A stretch of DNA of 22,248 nucleotides from NCBI GenBank assembly GCA_937952455.1, contig CALFYU010000350.1, forward strand, positions 1 to 22,248, in the 5' to 3' direction. The stretch comes from an uncultured Planctomycetaceae bacterium. Its GTDB lineage: Bacteria > Planctomycetota > Planctomycetia > Planctomycetales > Planctomycetaceae. Both the position numbers and the translations under genes were made by a program. Below, piece after piece: positions 8,011 through 16,145 of the stretch. Position 1 is the first letter of the stretch. Each line of letters opens with the position of its first letter. The notes below the pieces were generated by a model. That model had not been told where the DNA came from. It saw only the letters and a program-made list of their open reading frames with translations, and did not search any database.

Positions 8011-10464
8011 CTAATGAATAAACAAAAATTCCTTGCTGGAGAGCGTTGCCCAGATGAAATCGGCGATCAACGCCTGTCGCTGTTCCTCGGCTCCCTTCTC
8101 ATCCGCCGCCTCCGACGTCGTTGCCGCGAATGCTTCCAGCAGTGCTGTTTTTTCTGCATCAGTGGGAAAGCGTGTCAACGCCCCCAGATAGACCCGTTCG
8201 ATGATTTGCTCATCGGTCAAATTCTCTTTGGTCATGGCGGTAACGACGCACTCGTCGGATTTCAATTTGTCGTTGAGCGTCTTGCCGTTGGTCAGGTGCA
8301 GCGTCGGCGTGCCGTGTGTGTCCGCCGTGTCTGCGCGAGCGCAAACTAACTCTCGCGGGGGTCGGCCGAAGGCATTTAGAAAATAAGAAGCGACGTTGCT
8401 GTCGGGCAGTTGTAGAGCCCGCCAGCCTTTGGGGAAGCCTGCGAACTCGGTGGGAACGCCGGTAATCTGCGAAAAGGCATCGAGCATCACTTCAGCCGGC
8501 ATCCGCTTGAGTAGGAAGTGCGAATAAAACCGATCGTCCGCTTCGTTGCCCGGAACCGGCTCGGCCGAACGCTGATATGCGGCGGAATTGGTGATCGTGC
8601 GAATCAGGTGCTTCAGGTCATAATTGTGCTTCCGCAAATCGTCGGCCAGGGCGGAAAGTAGTTTCTCGTTCGAGGCCGGGTTCGTGGAACGCAAGTCGTC
8701 GACCGGTTGCACCAGACCCCGCCCCATGAAATTGGCCCACACGCGATTGACGATCGCGCGGGCGAAATAGGGATTCTCGGGCGCCGTCAACCAATTCGCC
8801 AGGTGCTCGCGGCGATCGCGGGGATCGTCCAAGTCCAACGGCTCGCCGTCCAGCGGACGGGGTGTCGGTAACTCCAGCCGTCGAGGGTGCGGCACGTCCC
8901 CTTGCGTTACGGGATAAACGATGATTTCGCCGGCGGCGTTCCCATCTTTTTGCCGCACGCGGCCGAACAGGTTGGCCATGCCGTAATAATCGTCCTGCGT
9001 CCAGCGTTCCATGGGGTGATCGTGACAGCGGGCGCAGGTGATCGACATTCCCAAGAACGTCAGCGAAGTCGCTTCGGTCAGCAGTTGCGGATCTTTGTGC
9101 AGGACGAAGAAATTGGCTGCGCCGTTATCGAGCGTGCTCCCCCGGGCGGTAACGACCTCCCGCGCCAGTTGGTCCCACGGTTTGTTATCCTCAACGCTTT
9201 TTCGCAGCCAACTGTAAAACGACCAGACGGCGGGTTCGTCCAGGTTTTTGCTGCTCACGAGCAACAGGTCGCACCATTTATAGGTCCAGTAGTCGACGAA
9301 CTCGGGTCGCTGCAAAATCTGCTCGATCATCCGCGCCCGCTTGTCCGGCGCGCTGTCCGCCAAAAACGCGCGGGCTTCCTCCACTGTGGGGAGGATGCCC
9401 ATCGTGTCCAGAAAAATCCGCCGCAAAAACTCGCCGTCGCCGACCTGCCCCGACGGCGGAATCCGCAGCGTCTTGAGCTTCTCCAGCACCAGGTCGTCGA
9501 CAAAATTGACCTGCGACGTTTGCGCGAAAAGTTGCCCGTCGACGTGGTTGTCATACGGGACGCTGACGGTCGCCACGGAAACTTTGCTGCCGAACCAGGC
9601 CGTGATCGCTGATTCCCCCGGCCCCAAAACATCGACCTTGCCTTGCCCATCGACGGAGGCAACGCCCATTTCGGTCGTGTCATACATCGCCCAGCGGGTG
9701 ACGTCCCGCACGCTTCCGTCGCTGTATGTCGCCAACACGACGAACTGTTGCGCATCGCCCGGTTTGAGCGTCACTTGTTCAGGCAGCACGGTCAGCTCTG
9801 CCACGTTCGCGTCTTCGGGACTCGGCCCGGGCGCTCCTTCGGCGATCCACTGTGAGACGATTTGGTATTCCAGACTCTCGGTGGAAAACCGCGTGCCGCC
9901 GCCGTGCGGAACGGCGCCGGTCGCTTTGAGCAGAATTAAACTCCGCGCCGGGTCGCTGGGGATCACCCGCCGCGCACGGGACCGCCGCGTGAGCGTGGCA
10001 TAATCGGACTCGTGGTCGTAACCCCGCAGGGCCAGCTTGAAGCCCTTTTTGCCGGATTGCGCACCGTGGCAAGCGCCCATATTGCAACCCGATTTGGTGA
10101 GCACAACTTGCACGTCGTTGGCAAAGCTCCGCGGCTGCGGCCGACTGAAATTGCGGACGGTGATTTTGGCTTCCACGGTTTGCCCGGCCACCTCGGCGCG
10201 AACCACCGTTTGCCCGTCGCCGGCGGGGCGGACGCGCCCTTGGTCGTCGACGGTGGCCACTTGGGGATCGACCGATGAGAACTTCGCTTGCAGCGTCAAA
10301 TCACCAAACGCCTTGCCGCCCCGCAGTTCTTCCACGATCAGCTTCTGCTGGGCGTGGGGGCCGTCGAGCGTGACTTCCGCCGGCAAGACGGCGGCTCCGT
10401 CAGCCAAAGCCAAGTTGGCCATGACCGGTAACAGGCAAATCGCCAGTGCAAGTGCTCGCGTCAT
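8011..10464 (-). CDS. DUF1549/DUF1553 planctomycete exported protein with Big_2 domains
   Basis: The start at ATG 10464 gives 817 residues beginning with a signal peptide (MTRALALAICLLPVMANLALA). The longer frame to 10707 overlaps the preceding gene and is rejected. Order of domains: bacterial Ig-like Big_2 (~30-110); a cytochrome-like segment with CNMGACHG (~120-235); a second Big_2 domain (~240-315, VTLKPGDAQQFVVLATYSDG); DUF1549 (~325-540) with RIFLDTMGILPT and a second haem-like motif CARCHDHP; DUF1553 (~575-800) with RAIVNRVWANFMGRGLV and LHLTNGKTLND. This architecture is a hallmark of Planctomycetota, where many paralogues are paired with DUF1501 genes; the reaction is unknown. The CxxCH motifs imply c-type haem outside the cytoplasm. 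It lies 145 bases after the DUF1501 gene on the same strand and likely shares its transcript. No strong Shine-Dalgarno precedes the start. Confidence 0.92.
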   Translation of the reverse strand: MTRALALAICLLPVMANLALADGAAVLPAEVTLDGPHAQQKLIVEELRGGKAFGDLTLQAKFSSVDPQVATVDDQGRVRPAGDGQTVVRAEVAGQTVEAKITVRNFSRPQPRSFANDVQVVLTKSGCNMGACHGAQSGKKGFKLALRGYDHESDYATLTRRSRARRVIPSDPARSLILLKATGAVPHGGGTRFSTESLEYQIVSQWIAEGAPGPSPEDANVAELTVLPEQVTLKPGDAQQFVVLATYSDGSVRDVTRWAMYDTTEMGVASVDGQGKVDVLGPGESAITAWFGSKVSVATVSVPYDNHVDGQLFAQTSQVNFVDDLVLEKLKTLRIPPSGQVGDGEFLRRIFLDTMGILPTVEEARAFLADSAPDKRARMIEQILQRPEFVDYWTYKWCDLLLVSSKNLDEPAVWSFYSWLRKSVEDNKPWDQLAREVVTARGSTLDNGAANFFVLHKDPQLLTEATSLTFLGMSITCARCHDHPMERWTQDDYYGMANLFGRVRQKDGNAAGEIIVYPVTQGDVPHPRRLELPTPRPLDGEPLDLDDPRDRREHLANWLTAPENPYFARAIVNRVWANFMGRGLVQPVDDLRSTNPASNEKLLSALADDLRKHNYDLKHLIRTITNSAAYQRSAEPVPGNEADDRFYSHFLLKRMPAEVMLDAFSQITGVPTEFAGFPKGWRALQLPDSNVASYFLNAFGRPPRELVCARADTADTHGTPTLHLTNGKTLNDKLKSDECVVTAMTKENLTDEQIIERVYLGALTRFPTDAEKTALLEAFAATTSEAADEKGAEEQRQALIADFIWATLSSKEFLFIH

Positions 10465-10609
10465 GATCAGAAACCGTTGTGCAAATTGATAGTACTGTGG
10501 GTGTGACGGGTTCGGCGGGTCGTTGCGGAGGGGCGGGTATTTCTCCGGGAACCGTCCGCACGATGCGGCGAACGACCGGGGTAAGTTGTCTATTTGCAGC
10601 GAATCGGCG

Positions 10610-11986
10610 CTACGCGAACAGTTCGCGGACCGCGCGCACGCCGGAATCGACCACGGGGATCGGCCGGCCCTGTGGACCGGGGAGCAGATGCTCCAGATCG
10701 ATGCCAAGCGCTTCGTAGACCGTCGCAGCGATTTCCGCCGGGTTCACCGGACGATCGGCCGGATAGCCGCCCGTTTCGTCACTGGCGCCGACGACGCGGC
10801 CTCCTTGAATTCCGCCGCCGGCAAAAAACACGGTCCAGCATTGCGGCCAGTGATCCCGTCCGCCAGCGGGGTTCACCTTCGGCGTCCGTCCGAATTCCGC
10901 CAATGAGGAAACAATCGTATTGCCCAACATCCCGCGCTGTTCCAAGTCTTCGATCAAGGCCGAATAGCCCTGGTCGAAACTGGGGGCGACGATCTTTTTC
11001 ATGCCCTCGATCGAAGTGAAGGGATTCGAGCCGTGGATATCCCAAGTGATTTCGTTGAAGACGGTCAGAAACGTATTGACGGTGACGAACCGCACGCCTC
11101 GTTCCACCAGCCGCCGGGCCAACAGGCAGCTTTGACCGAATCGGTTGCGGCCGTAACGATCACGGACCGTGTCGGGTTCTTGATTCAGGTCAAACGCCTC
11201 GCGGGCCTGAGTCGACGTCATCAGGCGGTAGGCTTGTTCGAAATTCTTATCCAGCAATTTTGCCTGCGGCGCCGCCTCGAATTTGGCGACGTTTTGATCG
11301 ACGAGCGAACGCAACTTCTGACGACGGTCGGTCCGCACGGCGGGCAAATCGCTGGGGGGCAGCAGGTCCGGAACCTTGAAGTCCTTCACCGACGGGTCGG
11401 CATTGAGCACGAACGCGTCATATTGCTTGCCCAAGAATCCCGCCTCTTGTCCGTGAGGCAGATTGCCGCCGGTGCGCCCCATCAGTTCGGGAATCACCAC
11501 GTGCGGCGGTAAATCTCCGCGGCGGCCTTTGAGGAAACCGAGCGTGCATCCCACGTGCGGAGACTCCAATCCCCCGCGGAACAGCCGGCCGGTTTGCATC
11601 ATCTGGTGGCCGGTATCGTGCACGGCGGCGGCGGTGTGATAGACGCTGCGGACAAAGGAAAGTTTATCCGCGATCTTCGCCATCTGCGGAAACATTTCCG
11701 AGATGAACACGGCTTCAGCGGCCGTTTGAATTGGTTGAAACGGACCCCGAATCTCGGCCGGCGCATCGGGCTTCATGTCCCAGGTATCGACTTGGCTCGG
11801 CGCGCCAAGATTGAAGATCATGATGCCGTTGATGTCTTTGTCTTGCGCAACAGCCCCTTCGGCCTGGAGCGCCGTCATTTCGGCCATGCCCAGGCCGATG
11901 GCGCCCAGCGATCCGACTTGTAGAAAGTCGCGGCGGGATAATCCGTCGCAAGTCTGGACGCGTCCCGGGCCTTCGAGATTCATCAT
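10610..11986 (-). CDS. DUF1501 family protein with twin-arginine signal
   Basis: The 458-residue product begins with a Tat-like signal: SRRDFLQVG at residues 17-25, followed by a short hydrophobic stretch (LGAIGLGMAEMTAL). The rest matches DUF1501 throughout: IMIFNLGAPSQVDTWDMKP near the start, SFVRSVYHTAAAVHDTGHQMM, the RDRYGRNRFGQSCLLARRLV helix, VNTFLTVFNEITWDIHGSN, SSLAEFGRTPKVN with GRDHWPQCW, and a C-terminal VYEALGIDLEH. DUF1501 has an alkaline-phosphatase/sulfatase-superfamily-like fold, but no reaction is established. In planctomycetes it is typically next to a DUF1549/DUF1553 gene, as here. Two ATG codons are in tandem (11986 and 11983); GGAG eight bases upstream supports the first. 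It is probably the first gene of the transcript running to the acylphosphatase. Confidence 0.92.
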   Translation of the reverse strand: MMNLEGPGRVQTCDGLSRRDFLQVGSLGAIGLGMAEMTALQAEGAVAQDKDINGIMIFNLGAPSQVDTWDMKPDAPAEIRGPFQPIQTAAEAVFISEMFPQMAKIADKLSFVRSVYHTAAAVHDTGHQMMQTGRLFRGGLESPHVGCTLGFLKGRRGDLPPHVVIPELMGRTGGNLPHGQEAGFLGKQYDAFVLNADPSVKDFKVPDLLPPSDLPAVRTDRRQKLRSLVDQNVAKFEAAPQAKLLDKNFEQAYRLMTSTQAREAFDLNQEPDTVRDRYGRNRFGQSCLLARRLVERGVRFVTVNTFLTVFNEITWDIHGSNPFTSIEGMKKIVAPSFDQGYSALIEDLEQRGMLGNTIVSSLAEFGRTPKVNPAGGRDHWPQCWTVFFAGGGIQGGRVVGASDETGGYPADRPVNPAEIAATVYEALGIDLEHLLPGPQGRPIPVVDSGVRAVRELFA

Positions 11987-12037
11987 AGCTACGACTCCGT
12001 ATCAACCATGCGACGAGGAACAATCGGCGCGATTGTC

Positions 12038-12057
12038 GGCGATCCCCTAAGATCGCC
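12038..12057. other. Hairpin in the leader of the DUF1501 gene
   Basis: GGCGATC, loop CCCTAA, GATCGCC: a perfect 7-bp inverted repeat ~50 bases upstream of the DUF1501 start and lacking a T-run. It might be an mRNA leader structure or an operator-like site. The rest of the 274-base gap between csrA and the DUF1501 gene (11987-12260) shows no gene. Confidence 0.35.
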
Positions 12058-12234
12058 TGAGAACGACATTTCCGTCGCGACGGGCTCATCAGACTCTACT
12101 GCACCTATTGATGATACCGCCCCAATCCGGGCCAAAGCAACTGCCAACACACTCACCCGGCGAAATCCTAACGACCGCGCAGCATGAAACCCGGATGATC
12201 CCACCGATTTGCGGCAGAATCATCCGTTTTCTCA

Positions 12235-12262
12235 AGAAAATAGCGACGGCGCCCCCACCGTC
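12235..12262 (-). terminator. Likely intrinsic terminator overlapping the csrA stop codon
   Basis: Read on the minus strand: GACGGTG, loop GGGG, CGCCGTC (7 bp with one G-T pair), then GCTATTTTCTT. The hairpin begins at the stop codon of csrA. The T-stretch is interrupted, so termination strength is uncertain, but the position is right for ending a monocistronic csrA mRNA. Confidence 0.5.
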
Positions 12263-12476
12263 AGCCAGCGGCGGCGAAATCGTCAGGATGCGCTTCGACC
12301 GGCCCTAAAGCGTCCGGTAGCTCGACGTCGGCGCACAATTCTTCGCGAACGATGTTCAGACTATTGGGTGCGTCAAATCCCAATCGCACGGCGTTCGGTC
12401 CGACCCGAATGACCGTGATGGTGACGTCGTTCCCAATCAGAATTCGTTCTCCCGCCTTTCGTGACAAGACTAGCAT
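12261..12476 (-). CDS. csrA: Carbon storage regulator CsrA
   Basis: The 71-residue protein begins MLVLSRKAGERILIGNDVTI and continues with VRLGFDAP and NIVREEL, matching CsrA/RsmA along the whole RNA-binding core. The key RNA-contact residues Leu4 and Arg44 are present. CsrA is a dimeric RNA-binding protein that represses or stabilises mRNAs by binding GGA motifs, often at the Shine-Dalgarno. The acidic, Pro/Ala-containing C-terminal tail after residue 47 is longer than the minimal core and of normal type. The gene stands alone here, without the flagellar assembly gene fliW that accompanies csrA in many bacteria. The leader has a strong AAGGGGA ribosome-binding site and a near-consensus CsrA site, suggesting autoregulation. 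Confidence 0.96.
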   Translation of the reverse strand: MLVLSRKAGERILIGNDVTITVIRVGPNAVRLGFDAPNSLNIVREELCADVELPDALGPVEAHPDDFAAAG

Positions 12477-12914
12477 GGTCTCGGTCCCCTTCCGTAAAGC
12501 GTCCTTGTACAGGTTCGCCGAGAACCTCAGCGGCCGCCTTCCGCAGTTGCACCAGTTGGAAGGCGATTAACCTCAGCGAACGACCCAATCCTTTTTCGAC
12601 GGTCCTTGCGGCTCATGCCGGACCGACAGCGAATATGATGACGAAGCGGCACTGCCAACTCAAGTCCAAACGCCGCGACAATATTCGGCCGGCAAAATCC
12701 AGCGCCCGCCTGGTCAACACAAGCGGCTCCGTCAACAGGCCTCCCAAATCGACGGCGTGCCGTCGCGCGGAGCGTTCATCGATGCAGCCCCCCTCAGCTA
12801 AGCCACGAACTGCCCGGCAGCGACTTGACGTCAACCGCTGCGGGCACAATGCTAGGTGCTTGTTACGCCCCAGGAAACGCTTCATTACGCGCAAGATCAC
12901 AGAAGGCACTTGGC
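12477..12914. other. Divergent intergenic region between csrA and the oxidoreductase
   Basis: This 438-base region separates two divergently transcribed genes. The left end holds the csrA leader. Near the right end TTGACG (12825-12830) is a possible -35 element for the oxidoreductase gene, but no good -10 lies 17 bases on (AATGCT; CACAAT is only 14 bases away), so the promoter is uncertain. Short reading frames across the middle show no recognisable protein features. I see no RNA gene. Confidence 0.5.
12482..12510 (-). promoter_or_regulatory. Putative CsrA-binding sites in the csrA leader (autoregulation)
   Basis: On the minus strand the csrA leader reads GTACAAGGACGC at 12510-12499, which matches 10 of 12 positions of the CsrA SELEX consensus RUACARGGAUGU, including the whole RUACARGGA core. 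Two further GGA motifs follow (12493-12491 and 12487-12485), the latter inside the Shine-Dalgarno. A 6-bp hairpin (AGGTTC/GAACCT, 12511-12527) lies just upstream. GGA-to-GGA spacings of 11 and 17 bases suit binding by one CsrA dimer across two sites, which would block ribosome access. Confidence 0.6.
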
Positions 12915-13964
12915 ATGGTACGGATCGGCATTATCGGGCTCGGTTTTATGGGCATGACGCACTATGAGGGTGCCAAGAAGGTCGACGGAGGCAAGGTCAC
13001 CGCCATCGCCACCAGAAATCCAGCCAAGCTGGCCGGGGATTGGACGAGCATTCAGGGCAACTTCGGCCCCCGCGGCGGACATGTTGATCTCTCAAACGTC
13101 AAAACCTACTCCGACTACCAGGAACTGCTGGCCGATCCCGAGATTGATCTCGTCGACATCTGTCTGCCGCTGGACCAGCACGAAAAGGTCACGCTCGAAG
13201 CGATTGCCGCCGGCAAGGCCGTAATCGTGGAAAAGGCGATCGCCCTGGATATTGCCGCGGCCGACCGGATGGTCCAGGCGGCGCGCGACGCGGGGGCACT
13301 ATTGATGGTCGCCCATGTCCTGCCGTTTTTTCCCGAGTTCAAATTCGCCGCCGACGCCATCATGGGGGGGCGATACGGCAAACTGCGAGCGGCGCATTTT
13401 CGCCGCATGATCTCCAAGCCCGATTGGTCGGACGACATGGCCGATCCGGCGAAGACCGGCGGCCCCGGCATCGACTTGCACATTCACGATACACACTTCA
13501 TCGGCTGGGTCTGCGGCACGCCCAAAGCGGTGCAGTCGCGCGGAATCTTGGAGGACGGTTATGCCCAATACCTGGATACGCAATACCTGTTCGACGATCC
13601 GGAGTTGACGGTCAGTTGCACCAGCGGCGGAATTTCGGCGGCCGCGATGCCCTTTGCCCACGGATTCGAGCTGTATCTGGAGAAAGCGACGCTCTTGTTT
13701 GACTTCGCCACGCTGGGGAGCGAACCGACACTCAATCGCCCGCTCACTGTGCTGCATGCGGACGGGACGGTGGAAGAACCGAAACTCGACGGCGGCGAAG
13801 AGTGGTGTGCCGCCTTTACGGCCGAGTTGCAGGTCGCCGTCGACGCCGTCCGCAACGGCGAAGAACCGCGTCTGCTCTCCGGTGCTTTGGCCCGCGACGC
13901 GCTGAAACTCTGCTATCACGAAGCGGAAAGCATCAAGACCGGCAAGCCGGTTTACATGGATTAA
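12915..13964 (+). CDS. Gfo/Idh/MocA family NAD(P)-dependent oxidoreductase
   Basis: The 349-residue protein starts with a Rossmann fold (MVRIGIIGLGFMGMTHYEGA, GxGxxG at 8-13). It has the family's VDICLPLDQHEKVTLEAIAAG segment and an E106-K107 dipeptide where the family normally has EKP; here Pro is replaced by Ala. The C-terminal domain has GPGIDLHIHDTHFIGW, in which Asp187 and His191 match the conserved D-x-x-x-H pair that, with the Lys, forms the usual active site. The family oxidises or reduces sugars, inositols or related polyols with NAD(P); the substrate cannot be deduced. The start at 12915 is preceded by GAAGG at the right distance, while an upstream TTG at 12825 would add 30 residues ahead of the Rossmann fold and is rejected. 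It is cytosolic and monocistronic as far as can be seen. Confidence 0.92.
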   Translation: MVRIGIIGLGFMGMTHYEGAKKVDGGKVTAIATRNPAKLAGDWTSIQGNFGPRGGHVDLSNVKTYSDYQELLADPEIDLVDICLPLDQHEKVTLEAIAAGKAVIVEKAIALDIAAADRMVQAARDAGALLMVAHVLPFFPEFKFAADAIMGGRYGKLRAAHFRRMISKPDWSDDMADPAKTGGPGIDLHIHDTHFIGWVCGTPKAVQSRGILEDGYAQYLDTQYLFDDPELTVSCTSGGISAAAMPFAHGFELYLEKATLLFDFATLGSEPTLNRPLTVLHADGTVEEPKLDGGEEWCAAFTAELQVAVDAVRNGEEPRLLSGALARDALKLCYHEAESIKTGKPVYMD

Positions 13965-13983
13965 GAGCGAGACATCCATCCGG

Positions 13984-14007
13984 CGAGGCTCCTGCCGAGC
14001 CGTCTCG
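13984..14007. repeat. Imperfect palindrome downstream of the oxidoreductase gene
   Basis: Arms CGAG+GCTC and GAGC+CTCG with a CTGCC loop and a three-base bulge, 20 bases after the stop codon of the oxidoreductase. There is no T-run, so it is a weak terminator candidate at best. It resembles the other GC-rich palindromes between genes in this window. Confidence 0.35.
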
Positions 14008-14148
14008 GGCCCCGTCGCGTGCCACGACGAACAAATTTCTCCGCCGTGTGTCGCTAGAACCAGTTTAAATACCAGGTGGTGCTTGTTCGAGAACCTTTCA
14101 TGAAAGTGTCTGCGTGTCGCATCAGACGGTTTTGAAATCACGTTGTAC

Positions 14149-15063
14149 ATGGGTCCCCGACACGAGCCGACTATCAACGAAAACAATCACCCTCCGGCGC
14201 CGCCGCGGGAATCGACATCGAGTATGCTGAACAATCTGCCGCTGAAAACATTGGAATTCAAAGGACTGACGGTCGAGGGCTACTCCCGCGCGGCCGTGCA
14301 AAGCTATTGGCGGATTCCCGAACTCAAACTCGGTTTCGATCTCGGCGGCAGTCCTTGGGAATTTATGGGGACGTCGACGTTTTTCGTCTCGCATTGCCAT
14401 CTGGACCACCTGGCCGCCATTCCGGTCTACGTTGCGCGGCGGCGGATGATGAAGATGGATCCCCCCACGATCTATCTTCCGGCCGACATGGTCGATCAGG
14501 TGCGGCGGATGTTGCGCGCCTGGCATCGGCTCGACCGCGGCCGCAAGCTGTGAGAGCTGATCGGCGTCCGACCGGGGGACGAATTCGAAATCTCACGCGA
14601 ACACGTCGTCACCGCGTTCGAGACCGTGCACACGGTGCCGTCGGTGGGCTACATCGTCTGGGATCGCCGCCGCAAACTCAAAGCGGAATACCAGGGACTG
14701 GCCGGCGAACAAATCCGCGATCTGCGTATGCAAGGCGAAGACGTGACCGACGAGGTCCGCTTTCCGCTCGTCTGTTACACGGGCGACACCGCGCCGCCGG
14801 GACTCGACAACGATCCGGCGACGTATGAAGCGCGGATCCTGATCACGGAACTGACGTTCTTCCGTCCCGAGCACCGCAAGGAGAAGATCCACAAATTCGG
14901 GCACATGCATCTGGACGACTTAATCGCCCGGGCGGAGAAGTTTCAAAACGAACTGGTGATCCTTGCGCACTTCAGCACGCGGTATCACGAACAGCAAATT
15001 CGCCGTGCCGTGGAGCGCCGACTGCCCGATAGTCTCAAGGAGCGTTTTCACCTTTGGCTTTGA
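14149..15063 (+). pseudogene. Metallo-beta-lactamase-fold (RNase Z-like) hydrolase interrupted by in-frame TGA
   Basis: One continuous frame of 305 codons is broken only by TGA at 14551-14553 (codon 135). Before it are LKLGFDLGGSPWEFMGTST and the zinc-binding motif SHCHLDHLAAIP (HxHxDH at His82-His87). After it the fold resumes: ELIGVRPGDEFEI, TVPSVGYIVW, PLVCYTGDT with the metal-ligand Asp, ITELTF, GHMHLDDL with a further His ligand, and VILAHFSTRYH. Intact, it would be a phosphodiesterase or tRNase Z-like enzyme of ~300 residues. The first 134 residues alone lack most metal ligands and could not be active. A single base change from a sense codon (CGA, TGG or TGC) explains the defect; a sequencing error is equally possible. 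The start is uncertain between ATG 14149 and ATG 14224; neither has a strong ribosome-binding site. Confidence 0.8.
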
Positions 15064-15184
15064 CCGGGCGCAGGGTGCCGCTGCCGGCTCGCCCGTGTGG
15101 TGCGCGAGACCGGAAGAACACTGCTCGACAAAACAGCCGTGGCACCCGACCGACCGGTATTCTAAGTGGTTCATCAACGACCTG

Positions 15185-15925
15185 TTAGGCCATCACGCAC
15201 TCGATGAACACGGCCGGCTGTTTGTTGAGAAACGTGTCCCAGTATCCCGGCTCGTACGCAGCCATCCCGTCTTCGGAAACGCGCAGGGGTCGCCAATGGA
15301 TATCTCGGAATCCGGCGGCCCGCAGTGCTTCTTCGTGCGCCGCAGGTGACAGATAGTAGTTCTCGATCTCGAACGTGCCGCTTTCGACGTAAAACGTCCA
15401 GATGATTCGCGCACCGGGCCGCATTTCGTCAGGAAAGCTCACGCCGAAGCCGTACTTGCGATAACTGGGGATCGACGACCCGTCCATCAGCGCGCTGGAA
15501 TTGATCGTCACGAATCGACCGCCGGGCTTGAGGCAGTTGGCAACGGCGCGGCACATGTCATCGAGCTGCTCCTGGGTCTGGGCATAATTCAGCAGCCACG
15601 CCGCGACCGCCAAGTCAAAACTGCCGTTGCAGGGCATCTCGCGGACGTCGCTGAGCAGATAGTCCACACCGATTTGTTGTTCCGCTTCCTGCTTGCGGGC
15701 CAATTCAATCATGCCCTGCGAGGAATCGACCCCCAGCACGTGCCGCGCGCCTCGGTGTTTTAGAATCCGCGAATAATATCCCTCGCCGCACGCCAGATCG
15801 ACAACCTCCTTGTCCTGCAGGTCTCCCGCCAATCCGAGCAAGCCGTACGTTTCGATATACAGCCGCCAGGGCTGCTGTTTGGAGAGTTTGTATTGCTCGG
15901 CGATCGGATCGTAGTTGGTCGTCAT
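15185..15925 (-). CDS. Class I SAM-dependent methyltransferase
   Basis: The 246-residue protein has the class I methyltransferase motifs in order: motif I VVDLACGEGYYSRIL (~41-55), the acidic end of strand 2 in VLGVDSS, LLSDVREMP, FDLAVAAWLLNYAQT and LKPGGRFVTIN. The C-terminal part (YYLSPAAHEEALRAAGFRDI) resembles small-molecule methyltransferases annotated near ubiquinone/menaquinone or toxin-resistance methylases. The acceptor is unknown. GGAG seven bases before the ATG is a good ribosome-binding site. The gene converges with the broken metallo-hydrolase and diverges from the small basic protein gene. It is cytosolic, and no operon partner is visible. Confidence 0.92.
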   Translation of the reverse strand: MTTNYDPIAEQYKLSKQQPWRLYIETYGLLGLAGDLQDKEVVDLACGEGYYSRILKHRGARHVLGVDSSQGMIELARKQEAEQQIGVDYLLSDVREMPCNGSFDLAVAAWLLNYAQTQEQLDDMCRAVANCLKPGGRFVTINSSALMDGSSIPSYRKYGFGVSFPDEMRPGARIIWTFYVESGTFEIENYYLSPAAHEEALRAAGFRDIHWRPLRVSEDGMAAYEPGYWDTFLNKQPAVFIECVMA

Positions 15926-16089
15926 ACATTTTCTCCAATTCGCGAATCGAGTCTGGGGAGCGACCGGGCGATGCGCACTCGTGGCGAGTTGATCGACGGG
16001 CGGAGCGACGGACGCGCTGATCGTGCTTGACGGGCAATCGTACCACGTTTCCGTCGCGAATGGTGATCGTTCTCTCGATTATCGACTGC

Positions 16090-16102
16090 TTGCTGGTATA
16101 AT
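16090..16102 (+). promoter_or_regulatory. Extended -10 promoter for the small basic protein gene
   Basis: TGCTGGTATAAT contains a perfect -10 TATAAT (16097-16102) with the TG of an extended -10 element directly before it. No good -35 lies 17 bases upstream, as expected for extended -10 promoters. The predicted start of transcription, near 16109, leaves a leader of ~37 bases with a GGAG ribosome-binding site before ATG 16146. Confidence 0.65.
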
Positions 16103-16145
16103 TGAACGAGTTCGTAAGCAACCACGTTGATCGGAGACGAGACCG

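Noticed and set aside
10465..10707. N-terminal extension of the DUF1549/DUF1553 protein
   Set aside because: It overlaps the end of the DUF1501 gene and has no signal-peptide character, while the ATG at 10464 begins a clean signal peptide.
13299..14186. 295-codon minus-strand frame opposite the Gfo/Idh/MocA gene
   Set aside because: It is antisense to a strongly supported enzyme, and its translation lacks any family motif.
14551..14581. Selenocysteine recoding of the TGA in the metallo-hydrolase
   Set aside because: The position is not in a redox or metal motif, the nearby hairpin lacks bacterial SECIS loop features, and a simple point mutation or read error is more economical. Kept only as a test in the findings.
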